Shown here in pieces: positions 1-10,392 of a DNA stretch of 64,000 bases. A program made the translations under genes and the position numbers. Source of the stretch: Paracamarosporium sp. OC-R06-R3 (lineage: Eukaryota; Ascomycota; Dothideomycetes; Pleosporales; Didymosphaeriaceae); NCBI GenBank assembly GCA_019828545.1, contig JACVRA010000172.1:1-64000 (forward strand), read 5' to 3'. Position 1 is the first letter of the stretch. Every line of letters starts with the position of its first letter. Under the pieces are notes generated by a model. The model ran no database searches and had not been told where the DNA came from. It was given only the letters and a program-made list of their open reading frames with translations.

Positions 1-204
1 ACTTGATCTTGTTGTGGATCAAGAAGTTGGCCTTGGCCATTTTATTTCAGGGCTACGCCCTGGTGCAACTCATTCTGCGAGGTCCGTCGTCTCTTTCTGA
101 CATGGCTGTTCGCAGACTTGGGGTCGTTGACTGCTCTCATATCCACTGTGCTGACAAACCTATTAAACATTAGTTTATCAACCTGGCGTACACAGGGTTC
201 AGAC

Positions 205-884
205 TTACGCGTGCTGTTCGCCCAGTTTACGGATTCTCTCAAATGCTCTATGTCCACGAGTACGGTCGAATGTTCTGTGCCCACAAAGACGATCGAGGCT
301 GCCGACTGCGATAAATCGAATATGAAGGTTGTCCTGCTCAACTCGCCGACGTCTCGAACAAGCGAAGTTTTCCATGAGCTTGAAAAGCGATGCAACAGTG
401 GCGTTGCTCAATTCGGTCGATATGATAATCTCCACCGATATTGTTCTCTCTTGTCTCCCAGAAAGGTACCGGTCAAGTACCCGACCAAGGCTTTTTACCA
501 TGGTTTCCAGGGGGAGGAACTGCGCTTCAATTTGAAACGCGTCGGTGGTGACCGAATTGCCTGTATGCATAGTACTTCGCTCTGTGAAAACTGTCGCCGT
601 TGTCTCACGTCCAAGAAGCAGAGCAGCAAAGTCGCCGGAGACCAGGTTGTAAGATGACCCGGTGTCAATAATCACCCTTCTGTTCCTTGTGGTGCCTGTA
701 TATCCTACAGGCACATGTCGGAAGTCGGAAGAAGGAAGTTCTTGCTTATTCCGCTTCGAAACCATCGCTGATGATCTCGCAGGGGCTGAGGAATGCTGCT
801 GACAGTACCACACATCCTTTAGAAGATCCGAGCCTTGGGGCAGGGAGCTATATCTATCTCTGCACAAGTTCTGTTTATGGTCAG
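205..884 (-). CDS. Retropepsin-like aspartyl protease segment, probable 3' exon of the kinase/C2H2 gene
   Basis: This open frame of about 225 codons runs to a stop at 205. It contains the sequence VIIDTGSSYNLVS, the D-T-G-S active-site loop of retropepsin-like proteases followed by the usual hydrophobic stretch (FAALLLG). No reverse transcriptase, integrase or long terminal repeat is visible, so it does not look like a retroelement gene. The large upstream ORF ends at a TAG (885-887) that is itself the end of a strong splice acceptor (TTTTTCTCATAG), so this segment is probably a downstream exon. Its start contains SDLLKD, resembling a degraded C2H2 finger. The donor is not certain: a GTGTAA or a GTGACG in the right phase would work. 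A second overlapping minus-strand frame (42-395) also looks protein-like, so a frameshift or further intron is possible. It may be a decaying remnant. Confidence 0.4.
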
Positions 885-3800
885 CTATGAGAAAAATAGG
901 GAACGGTCGAGCGCTACCGAACGGCCATGCTTCTGCATAGCAAAGCCCTTTACACAGTACCACAACGGCTCGAGCGATTCAGAAAGCCTGCATCTCTGGG
1001 CCCAGACTTGTTCTACGTCACCGTGCTTCTGCCGTCTGTGTCGGGCCAAGTTCCCCTTACCGTAGACCCCATTGAACCATTCATCACAGTCCCAACAGCG
1101 TACGGAATTGTCACAACACTCTCTGTCATCATTCTTGCTAAGGCATCCATTGGGACTGCCTGTTTCCCTGTCACGAGGGCTGTTCGTTCCAGTATCTGCA
1201 CTGTCTAGAGACGATTTCGAATTTTTGAGGCGCATCGAGGCCAATCTTTCAAATTGCCCTGGATATCCTTTTTCCCGGGATTGATTGTCGATCCTAGATC
1301 TCTTAAGCGGACTTACGTCTGACGATAATCGACAGCCGCTTCTTTCGGCTGGCAAGCTTGATGGCATCGATGATAAACCATAGTTGTTCACGAGCGATCC
1401 TCTTATACGTGTCATTTGACTCAGGGGTTTCGCATAATGGCGTGAGAGTACGACTTTGATCAAGCTTGTAAGGCCACTAGCACCTTCAGTATGCCCGATA
1501 TTTGCCTTGAGTGACCCCAAGGGTATTTCCGGAGGCGTCTTCGTTGTGCCTTGGACTAGGGCTACGGCATCGGAGAGCACTGCTCTCGACACAGTGTATG
1601 AGGGCGTAAGTCCAGACCCGGAATCCAAAGGATTCTTCGCGTCTTCCACGACAATACCTGGATAAATCTCTACCTTGTCAGGGCCATCGTAGAGATGCTT
1701 CAGCTGCTCCTCAATGCACTTATCCGACGTGATGTCCTCAAAAAAAGTATGCTTGAGATTGCCTCTCAAAACATGCTCTTCCCTATCAAGGGAGTCTTCA
1801 GAAATTTCGTGTTGCCAGGCTCGCTTTTTGGACGACGGAAGAGTACCTCCGGACGGTGGCCTTCCTCCAGAGATGTCTCTGTTGTTAACGAGTTGATGGT
1901 CCTCTCCCAACACATGAGGCGATTTATCTGGGTGAGAGGCACTACTCAGCGAGACATTGGCCTCGCTGAGTTCCTGATTACTTTTATAACACTGGAGAAT
2001 ATCCACCTTCCAGCGATCTTCCAAGATTTGAGGGATTAGGCCTCCGGTTCCCTTGAGACGATTTTGCGATACTGGGTTGGAAAGCGCAGGGGATTCTGTC
2101 CCAGGTTTATTGTGTCGATTTTGGTGGCGCTGAAAGAGATCCAGTCTATGGAATGATTTTTCACAGCCCGGCCAGTCGCATCGAAGTGCGTCTCGAGCAT
2201 GAGTCATCTGGTGCCGCCTCAAGTGCTCTGCTCTGGTGTATGACCTTCCGCAATCGCAATGATGAACCTTCGGGCCCTTATTCACTCTGCTGATGCGACC
2301 CGTTCTGGTGTAGTATACGTCGGGTGATGCCTGTGTCGGGCTCATAGACCTCTGCATGGTAGAATTGTCTCCTTGGGATGACATGTTGTTGAGGGGTCTA
2401 GTCACGTCAGTTACACTAGTAGTGATCGAATCGACTTCTCCGCCAAATGTAGGCCGAGCAAGAGCATCGTCATCACGACCAAAGGCACACAAAGTTCCCC
2501 CACAGTATTCGGGAGCTTCCAAGCTCCCACCACTTATTCCTTCGAAGGTGCAGCAGGATCGACATCTACAGGTAGATTCGTTCAGTTGCGGGAATATGGT
2601 GTAAGGTGAAGATACGGCGGTAGAGTAAAAAGGACTCGAAAAACCAGCTTCCGTTGCTGTTGTGGCAGCAGATGGATCCGCCGGCCAACTATCTAGGGAA
2701 GCGTACGGTGAATTCAATGCAGTCAGATCGGTGTCGAATCTGATCTCGTCGGGCATGGCGAACTTAGGAAGTACGACAGAGGACGGTTCGTGACCCGGAC
2801 TTATCGTAGGGGTAGAGTAGAGGGGATAATATAGTGATGGATATAAGTCCTGAGACATCAGTATTGAACGCCCGTATTAGGAAAAACTTACTACAGATAA
2901 TGTAGGATATTCAACTGGATTGAACTGGGGCCCGCTGATTTCTCGAAAAGGATCCTGCCATGGAGACTGTTGAGCGAACATTTCGGTGTCTGTCCAAAAC
3001 GAGGTGTCTGGCGAAAACGCTTCGCTGGGAGAGGTGTAGCACAAAATTGGTGAACGCGAGGATGCCATCCAAGGGATGCTTCCTGTATGGTCTACCACAT
3101 ACGGAGATCGTAGATTTACTGTGTACGGACTCCGTAAAATGTCCTTGAAATGGCGATGCATATCGTACGAGCTCGCTCGTCGCTTTGGGTTACCTTGCAG
3201 AAGATGCTCCTTAACGAGTCCGAGAACCTTCCTCGTGAGCGTATCGTAGCTCGGAATCTGTTGCATCAGGTTTCTATGCCAAGTTTCCACTTCTGGAAGA
3301 ACATCTTTGCCATCGTGGAAAGCAACACCAACAAACCCCTGGCTTGTTTTGTGGGCTTTTTGGAGGCGTTCTTCAAAGTCCTGGATGTGCGGGAAACCGC
3401 CAGTCATGAAAGTGGCCGCTAGAGACAATACGCATCCAATGGACCACGTGTCAATCTTCTGTAATGCTCGGACTCCAGTTTTGGAAGATACAGATCGACA
3501 TAACTCAGGAGCACCTTTTTCCATTAGCGAGACTTCCCTGTCAGTGCTTTGGGAAAATCACTTACTATACATAGTTGTGCCACCACTCACCACCCTCCGC
3601 TTCAATTTTCTAGCCCGCCGTACCACAATAGTCGAAAAGCCGAAGTCTGCCAGCTTGAATTTGCCTTTCACCAGGAGAATATTGTCCGGTTTCACATCCG
3701 CATGCAGGCCAACATATTCCGCATGGGAATGGATATGGGTAAGTGCGGCTGCTATTTCACTCAGCTGTGTCCAGAAATCTAGTACCTCGGCGGAATTGCT

Positions 3801-4371
3801 CGGGGGACAGGTGTCGGCAAAGTACTCAAACAAGTCGCATTGCGCTTCTTCTAGGAGAAGGTTGTATGTGGAAACGCCTTTGGAATCCCGTAAGACAAAT
3901 GACCCTAGACAGCGAAGGATATTTGGATGAGAACCCAGCAATGAGTAAGCTTTTAACTCCTTCTCGAATAAGCAACGGTATTGACTAGTGTAGTGCTTCA
4001 CTACCAACGGGCCAGCTTCTGGCTCAGATAAGCCATTGCCGTCTTCTAGGAGCTCTACTTTGAAGACGGAAGCAGTGCCACCTTTCTGGTTGATTCTGTC
4101 TTTCCAATGGATGATACACTTTTGCGAAATACTGCTCTCCGTGGAGCCTTCGCTGGTGATAGAGTCAAGACAAATCTGTGTTTTGAGGCCGTACAAGGAT
4201 GTTGAGTCCCAGTCAATAAATTTGGAAAAGTCATCGAACTGGTCTTGAGGATCATCCGGATCTTCATAGGGTTTGTCTTCGTTGGAGGGTGGGGCTCCTT
4301 CATCGCCCCTTGCTCCGGGGTCTTCGCTGTCTGCATCTTTCTCTTGGTTGTCTTCATCATCGTCCCCTGCA

Positions 4372-4404
<33 letters not shown>

Positions 4405-5725
4405 TCGTCGTCGTTTTCGTCGACAGTTTCCAGCAAACGACCGCCCTTTTCGAGATCGATGCGTTGATTAGAAAGACATTTTGGGATAATGTGCCCTTTC
4501 TTGTAGTGCTTGAGAATGTGGTTTCGTCTGGCAGTCCAGCTGCGATGACGAACGTTTGGACACAGTCCGCATCTTTCGGGAAAGGTCTTTGGTACGTTTG
4601 GAACTTTGAAATCGTCCACACAGCCCATATATCCATGCTCCTTTTTATAGTGTGAGCGCATCTTATCCCTTCGGAAGAAAAGATGACTCTCAGATGCATT
4701 ATCGAGATTACCACAGAGAGTGCAGTAGTAGAACTCCTGTGGAAGAACAATTTCCTCGTGGCGGAACAGGTCGCATGCCGTCTTAAATCGTCGTCGGCAT
4801 TGTATTGTGCACTCGAGATTGCTGTCTAGCTTCTCACAATTGCGTCTAGTGCCACATCCCCTGGCGAGGCGTGACGCGCGAAAGTTCTCAATGACAGCCT
4901 TCAAACTGGGAGTCAGTTTGACGCGTGTTCTACTTACATTGTCGTTGAAAAATGATCCAGCTGATTGGGAGCTCAGACTGGATCCATCAAAACCCTTTGA
5001 TGAATTAGGATTAATTGGCGTAGGTCCGTAGAATGCGAAAGAAGTTTGGGGCGATGCCTGGCTCGGCACGAAACCCTTTGGCCTTGATATATCGAGGGTC
5101 ACTTTTTCAGCATTTGTTCTAGAATTGCAGATGGGAGAACCGAATGAAAAGTTGACAAGAGGATCTTTGACGGGAGGTAATCCAAGATGATGGGAGACAC
5201 CGTGAAGAGGAGCTGACCCCTTCGACATGTCATGAAATCCTTGGACCGAGGATGAATGCGTCTCTCCATCAGAGTTGTGGTTTACCTTCGGCTGAAAAGA
5301 CTGATCTTTTCCAATGTCGACAAAATCTTGAGTATCTTTCCCCGCCGGTAATTTACGGTCCTTATCGTTTTCAAAGAACTGGTGCAGGCGCGCTTTAATG
5401 CGGTCTTTCGGTGCTTTCAAAAGACCACGAAATGAGATGATGTCTGTTTCGGTAGCCTGTCGTCGGTTGTTGTCGTACCACAGTTCAAGCATCATCTCCT
5501 GCCACTCAGACAAATACTGCAGATCGGTGGTGTTCTTGTGGTCTAAGTCATGAACTCCAGAGTCCGGGAATGAATCGTGCAGCAACGCACTGGAGACATC
5601 AGAAGAGCCCGACTGGAATCGTTAGTAAGCTCAATGAATCGATGTCGTGTTCTGCTTACGAAGCTCTGCGAAATACTCGACGTTGACATAGCACTAAAAA
5701 TCCCATTAATGTTATCGTGTTGCAT
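885..5725 (-). CDS. Large protein kinase fused to C2H2 zinc fingers
   Basis: Proposed exons are 5725-5660, 5612-3566, 3514-2892 and 2849-885, which keep phase and give 1566 aa. The N-terminus (about 35-85) is a helical, weakly homeodomain-like stretch; a Cys/His-rich region follows and then a run of about 14 Asp. The kinase domain lies at about 530-780, with the VVKHY lysine, HADVKPDN catalytic loop (Asp about 661), DFG (about 678) and, only after splicing a 51-nt intron, the APE motif. Two classical C2H2 fingers lie at about 1108-1158 and another (GVYGKGNLARHRRQKHG) near 1496-1522. Residues about 1341-1383 match a polyketide ketosynthase motif, which is out of place here. The join between kinase and zinc-finger parts rests on a 42-nt intron (2891-2850, GTAAGT to CAG, phase 0); two separate genes remain possible. 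Related kinase/C2H2 proteins are known in filamentous fungi. The true 3' end may lie further left, in 205-884. Substrates are unknown. Confidence 0.7.
1428..1565 (-). other. In-frame polyketide ketosynthase (KS) motif fragment
   Basis: About 46 residues within the zinc-finger half of the kinase/C2H2 gene contain LGSLKANIGHTEGASGL followed by TSLIKVVL. This is the conserved block around the second active-site histidine of type I PKS beta-ketoacyl synthase domains (consensus KxNIGHxEGASG). A degraded upstream HGTGT-like stretch (VQGTTKTPP) precedes it. Nothing else of a PKS is visible on either side. It is read in frame with the fingers. Confidence 0.7.
4372..4413. repeat. Trinucleotide (TCG/GAC)n repeat coding poly-Asp
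   Basis: A run of TCG units on the plus strand, interrupted by one TCA, encodes about 14 consecutive Asp residues in the minus-strand kinase gene. It sits in a long acidic linker between the Cys/His-rich region and the kinase domain. Such tracts are prone to length change. Confidence 0.85.
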
Positions 5726-6478
5726 GTTGGTTTTGCGTAGAGGAAGCTAGGTTCTGGAGAGATGTGGCTGTGTAAGGGGTTGTCCTTGAGCTCGAAGATC
5801 GACCACGTTCAACGGATGAAAAAACGTTGCGAAGGTGTATTGGGTTGTTGTTCAGTCCCGGAGGTTGTAAGTTTTATTTCCGAGAAGCACACGTTGAAGT
5901 ATCAGATACTTCTGAAGATTGTATTGGTACCGCACTCAAAGAAAGAACTTGGGTGAAAGGCACTAGGCTGAAGTATTCTGAGCTGAGTGCAGTGTGCTGA
6001 CCAGCCGAAGAGCGCTGGTTGCGATAGTCGTGGGGCAAGCGTCAGTAAAGCAGATAAACTCTGATAGTTCACGGGGGTATTTTCCAGCAGCACGACCGCT
6101 ACTTCATTGTAATTATTAAAGTGCCGCAGGCTGATTGAGGGCTTGAGGGCGATTACGCGGTCGTAGTCCTCCTCGCCCTGCGCCACATACAATCGCCCTC
6201 GCTTAGCGTCCACTCAGCGCTCGAGGCAGGGCACACCCTCGTATAAAGCAGGGCATCAGGCAGCAAGGCAAACCTCAAAGTCAAAATCTGACTGCTGCTT
6301 CGTAGAGCAAAGGGAGAGTAGTAAGCACGCCAAATCTGTCTCGGAAATACTAGACAATAATTTTGGAGTAGCGTGGAAAGAAACACCTAAAAGGCTTTCT
6401 ACCAATGACAGTTACTTGGTAGTTTGACCAGCAGATCCGATTGTTCGTAGTAAAGATACTGGAAAGTCTTCACACCTT
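5726..6478. other. Intergenic, upstream of kinase/C2H2 gene
   Basis: This 753-bp spacer lies between the start of the kinase gene and the stop of the carboxylesterase. Short ORFs on both strands show no recognisable domain. It should hold the kinase promoter; I see no distinct element. Confidence 0.6.
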
Positions 6479-8080
6479 TCAAGATAGCCGATCGATCCCG
6501 TGGAATCGGTCCCAAAATGCACTTACTTGCTTTAAGCGCTCTGGCACCTGTTGAAGCTTTGCCACACAATCCTCATCCCAAAATCTGATCGCCGAATCAG
6601 GCTTCGACGAGCTGACAGGAGGCCATGCTTCGTCATCCTCAGCGGGCCTTCCAGTCTTCATAAATAGCACAGTAGCATCCAACATCTTTTTCGAAAGCCC
6701 TCGATCACCGTCAGTCCAATCCCACTTCCTTGTGTCCAGATTGCCAAACATATATAAGGTGCCAGCACCATGAAACGCGCCTGCAAAATCTTTCTCCAGG
6801 ACATTAGAGTTAGTAGAAATTGGCGGTGCTCGGAGAAATTGGTAATACCACGCTTTCGAACTCAGTGTTCTGGCTTGAAGTCGTGCAGCAGTCCAGACCG
6901 GATATGTAAAAGTTTGATCTGAGAGAAGCTGTGCTGACGAGGTCCACGCTTCCGAGTCTGAGCTTGCTAGATATAAGCGCAGGGCGTCTTCTGCGTGTTC
7001 ACCAAAGTTCTCACGGATGAAAGCAAGGTATGTGGTCAACGATCTTATCTGCATCAGGCCCGCTCCTTCGTTACCAGCATTGCCAGCGAGCAGAGGAACA
7101 TCAGCCGTTTTCCCTGAGAGCAAAGCGGCCAGCGGGGACTCCTGAAGAACGTATCCATCAACAATGGGATACCGTGTATCGAAGAGGCTCAAACCACTCG
7201 ACCCAGGAAACAAGTCGCTCTCCCACGGTCCTTGCGAACGAGGCAACTGTGCCTCCATAATCTTCTGTGCCGGCATCCTACGAAGTTCTTCAATAGATTC
7301 AGCACCCAGCAAGCCCACCAATTCCGCCCCCGCCTCTTCAGCCGCCCTCAGCGTCGTAAACGTCGCAAGATGTCCATGCCCATCAACCTCCCTCGCAACA
7401 CCAGGCCCACTCTCACAAATAGCCTTACAAAACAATCCCTTCGCCATCGGCGCTGCACGGAGAACATGCACACTCGAACCTCCTGCCGAAACGCCCCCAA
7501 TAGCAACATTCCCCGCATCACCCCCAAACGCCTTGACATTCCTCTTCACCCACTCCAACGCCGCAACCTGATCCATAATCCCGTAATTCCCAGAAGCCCC
7601 GCACCCAGACTCTCGACTCAACTCCCCATGCGCCAGGAACCCGAACACACCAAGGCGATAATTCACAGTGACGACCGTCACACCCTCAGCCGCTAACTTC
7701 TCCCCGTTGTACATCGGATTCGCAGCTGAACCCATTTGGAACGCGCCGAAATGGAACCATACCAGGACGGGGCGGTTCTCGTGTCCTTCCGGACCGGTGT
7801 AGATGTTTAGATACAGACAGTCCTCGCTGAAGTCGCGCTCACCGCCGAAATACAGAGATGTAGACGGCGGGGCAAACTGCATGCTACTTGGGCCGAAACT
7901 TGTTGCCGGTCGTGTGCCGTCCCATGACTGGGCGCGCTGTGGCGGGCGCCAGCGAAGATGTCCTACGGGAGGTGCGGCGTAAGGGATGCCGAGGAAGGCT
8001 CTTGTGCCGTTTTGGCAGCGGATGCCGGAGAGTCGACCGGTGTCGATGTCAACGAGAGGGTCTGGGTGAGGGTTGGTCAT
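6479..8080 (-). CDS. Type-B carboxylesterase/lipase family hydrolase
   Basis: Single-exon gene of 533 aa with an alpha/beta-hydrolase fold of the carboxylesterase type B (COesterase) family. It shows EDCLYLN (about 86-92), the nucleophile elbow GGVSAGG with Ser about 198, an acidic residue in NAGNEGAG (Glu about 338) and the catalytic His in GAFHGAG (about 437). The oxyanion segment reads HFGAF where HGGxF is usual. The frame continues upstream to 8203, but only from GTG; the ATG at 8080 starts exactly where similarity to the family begins. From this start no signal peptide is seen, so it is probably intracellular. Substrate unknown; esters of secondary metabolites or xenobiotics are typical. 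It is followed upstream, on the same strand, by a flavin monooxygenase 346 bp away. Confidence 0.9.
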   Translation of the reverse strand: MTNPHPDPLVDIDTGRLSGIRCQNGTRAFLGIPYAAPPVGHLRWRPPQRAQSWDGTRPATSFGPSSMQFAPPSTSLYFGGERDFSEDCLYLNIYTGPEGHENRPVLVWFHFGAFQMGSAANPMYNGEKLAAEGVTVVTVNYRLGVFGFLAHGELSRESGCGASGNYGIMDQVAALEWVKRNVKAFGGDAGNVAIGGVSAGGSSVHVLRAAPMAKGLFCKAICESGPGVAREVDGHGHLATFTTLRAAEEAGAELVGLLGAESIEELRRMPAQKIMEAQLPRSQGPWESDLFPGSSGLSLFDTRYPIVDGYVLQESPLAALLSGKTADVPLLAGNAGNEGAGLMQIRSLTTYLAFIRENFGEHAEDALRLYLASSDSEAWTSSAQLLSDQTFTYPVWTAARLQARTLSSKAWYYQFLRAPPISTNSNVLEKDFAGAFHGAGTLYMFGNLDTRKWDWTDGDRGLSKKMLDATVLFMKTGRPAEDDEAWPPVSSSKPDSAIRFWDEDCVAKLQQVPERLKQVSAFWDRFHGIDRLS

Positions 8081-8426
8081 TGTGGTCCGGACGTGTTTTT
8101 TATGTATTTTTATGGGCTGTGGTGTGTGGGTTTGTGTATGGATGCGGGGTTCGCTGATCCTTGCCCCGGCTTGCAGGTTGGGTGTTTGGATTGGGAAAGG
8201 CACGTGCGCGGTTGGAAAGGGAATGTGGTGAGGATGGGGTAGGGCCGGGGTGTAGAAGGGGAGATAGGATAGATGCTATATATGGAGGATACGAGAATGA
8301 GGGGTGGTGTTAGGATGTAGGAGGATAGATAGGGCAGGAGATAAACTTAGTGCAACGAGGAAGCAGATGAGGGATACGAGCATATTTACCAAAGTGTGTA
8401 AGCTGCGATGGTCGCTTTGTGTTTCT
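8081..8426. other. Intergenic, carboxylesterase promoter region
   Basis: 346 bp between two same-strand genes. The esterase promoter must lie here; part is purine-rich. No recognisable binding site could be singled out. Confidence 0.5.
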
Positions 8427-9982
8427 CTATATTAGCTTCTTCTCTTCCTCAGCCCGACTCGCTAGGTATTCCTCGAAACTAAACCCCACCTCTTCCAACG
8501 TCCTCACCCCGAACCTCTTCTCTCCCAGCGCACCAAACGCGGCTCTTATCTTCGGAAACTGCTCTCTGCACCAGAATTCCCTCGCACCCCATATAGGCGG
8601 TACCTTACCCTTACCCTCACTCTCCAATCCCTCTCTGGGTTCAGCGCTCAGTGCCCAGTGTGACATCTCGTTAATGTAGTTACCATCCTTGGGAAAGGGA
8701 AGGAGATGGAAGTTCCGTCCATCACCCATTTCTCGAATGGTGGCTTTTTCCCAGTGCTGCATTGTTGAGAGTGGGGGTAGGGGAAGACGGCCTGAGTAGA
8801 CGCGTGCGAGGGCGGCAGATTGTGCTTCTGCGACAGGGAAGGGGATTATGCGTTGGGGGAGGGCCAGGAAAGATAGCGTGGGGCGCGGCGCGTAGAAAAG
8901 GTGTTGGTATGTGTTTTGGACGTGGCTTCCGTCTTGTATCAGTTTTGGCTCGACGTTCTCGAGGAAGGGAAGCGAGTAGAAATAGCCTGTTGCGAAGACA
9001 ATGGCGTCGATTTTGTTCGCTATGGTTCCATCCTCGAATTTAACGCTGCGGTTTTCGTCGAGCAAGAAGTTGGAAATGGGTGGGAGTTCGGTTTTTACTG
9101 GCGAGGCTCCAATGAACATTGAGGTGGATTGGCTGGACCAGAGGAGCGGGTGCTGCGAGTATTGGGCGATTTGAGTGGAGATGTCCGAACCTGAGGCCGA
9201 GTTGCCTACCACTATGACTTTCTTGTCTTTGAATTCTTCGGGGTTGCGGTAGTATTTGGCGTGTGAGATTACGCCGGGGTATTTCGCGTTCCATTCTTTA
9301 ATGCCTGGGATATCCGGGATATAAGGTACGATAAAATGACCGTTAGCCACGATCACGGCATCATACTCTTCTTCTTTCTGTGAGTTGGAGCGTAAATCTC
9401 GTGTTTGTACTTTCCAGCGTCCAGTCATCTGGCTGTCGGTAGGCTCAACGTTGGTTACCTGTGTTTCGTATTGTACGAGGTCCTGTACATCTTTTCCATA
9501 ATCTTGTATGTACTTTAGTACTGTTTCATGTTTGGGAAATAGCTGACTGTCTTGCGGCCAGTCTAGATCTTGAAAGCCCATCAAGCCACGTGGGATGTTG
9601 GTCTCTAGTCTATCGTAGATAGGCGAAAGGAAAGTGGGCTCTTTTTGCTCGCCATTCTTTTCTGCGTGTTTGTGTTTGTACGTGTCATGCCAGGTGGGAT
9701 TCTGATTCTTCCCCCGCGGGTTAGTTTGAGGTATAGTGAAAAGGTCCTCGTTTCTTAGGTTGCCGGTGTAGTTCCATATTCCACCGTCTTTACTTCGCTG
9801 CTCAAAAAGGACAATCTTGTTGAATGCCTTTTCCGCTCGAAGATATCTATTTCCATTAGTATTTTTAGGAAGAGCAACTAGTGGGAATATTACTTTGCTG
9901 CTATAAGGCCTGAGGGGCCGGCTCCTACGATAGCAATGGTTCGTGCTGTTACTGATATTGTCTCTGAAGCGATGGAACCCAT
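8427..9982 (-). CDS. Flavin-containing monooxygenase (FMO-like)
   Basis: Two exons, 9982-9894 and 9846-8427, separated by a 47-nt intron (GTAATA, branch TACTAAT, acceptor ATAG), give 502 aa. The intron follows the FAD-binding motif VGAGPSGL (residues 19-26) directly. The NADPH motif is GNSASGSD. The family signature FxGxxxHxxx(Y/F) is present as YPGVISHAKYY, with Tyr for the first Phe, and an FATGY motif follows. These place it among N/S-oxygenating FMOs rather than classical Baeyer-Villiger enzymes. The ATG at 9982 (MGSIAS) was chosen because the 5' end of the longer open frame is intron and leader. It is divergent from the gene at 10393 across 410 bp, and on the same strand as the esterase. 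The physiological substrate cannot be read from sequence. Confidence 0.88.
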
Positions 9983-10392
9983 GATCCTGCGTCCTCCGAA
10001 CAATTATTCTACTAGAAGTATACAAACAGAAAACAAAAGGTATCACAAAGAGAAAAGAAGAAAAAACTGGGAAAGGTGACAGTATTATGCTATCAGGTGA
10101 GTAACTTGCGCAAGCGAAGATCGGAGCATGGGTGTGCCACATCTGTGGCTGGTATCGCGTTATCGATAGCGACGTGATGACGAAACACGCCAATTCGATC
10201 TGACCCGTGTAACGAACGAAGGACCACAACAACGGTGCCTATAGTGGCCTTCTCCTCCTTTCTGTATATATAGTCCTCCTGATTCGGTCTTCGTACCTGC
10301 TGTGAAGTTCTATCTCAGCATTGACGTGCCGAAGTTGCTCCTCGCACGCCTACCCGCTTAACCTCTGCTTTTACTACGCTCAATCTCGAGAC
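9983..10392. promoter_or_regulatory. Divergent promoter between FMO and PBP-fold gene
   Basis: A 410-bp spacer separates two divergent start codons. A TATA-like sequence (TGTATATATAG, about 10263-10273) lies about 125 bp upstream of the ATG at 10393, a normal distance. Co-regulation of the two genes is possible but unproven. Confidence 0.4.

Noticed and set aside
205..884. Retrotransposon origin for the DTGS frame
   Set aside because: No reverse transcriptase, RNase H, integrase, primer-binding site or terminal repeats nearby.
3537..3564. 28-nt intron in the kinase gene (GTAAGT to TGACAG)
   Set aside because: It keeps frame but is too short and splits the kinase APE region badly; the 51-nt intron 3565-3515 restores MYSAPEL.
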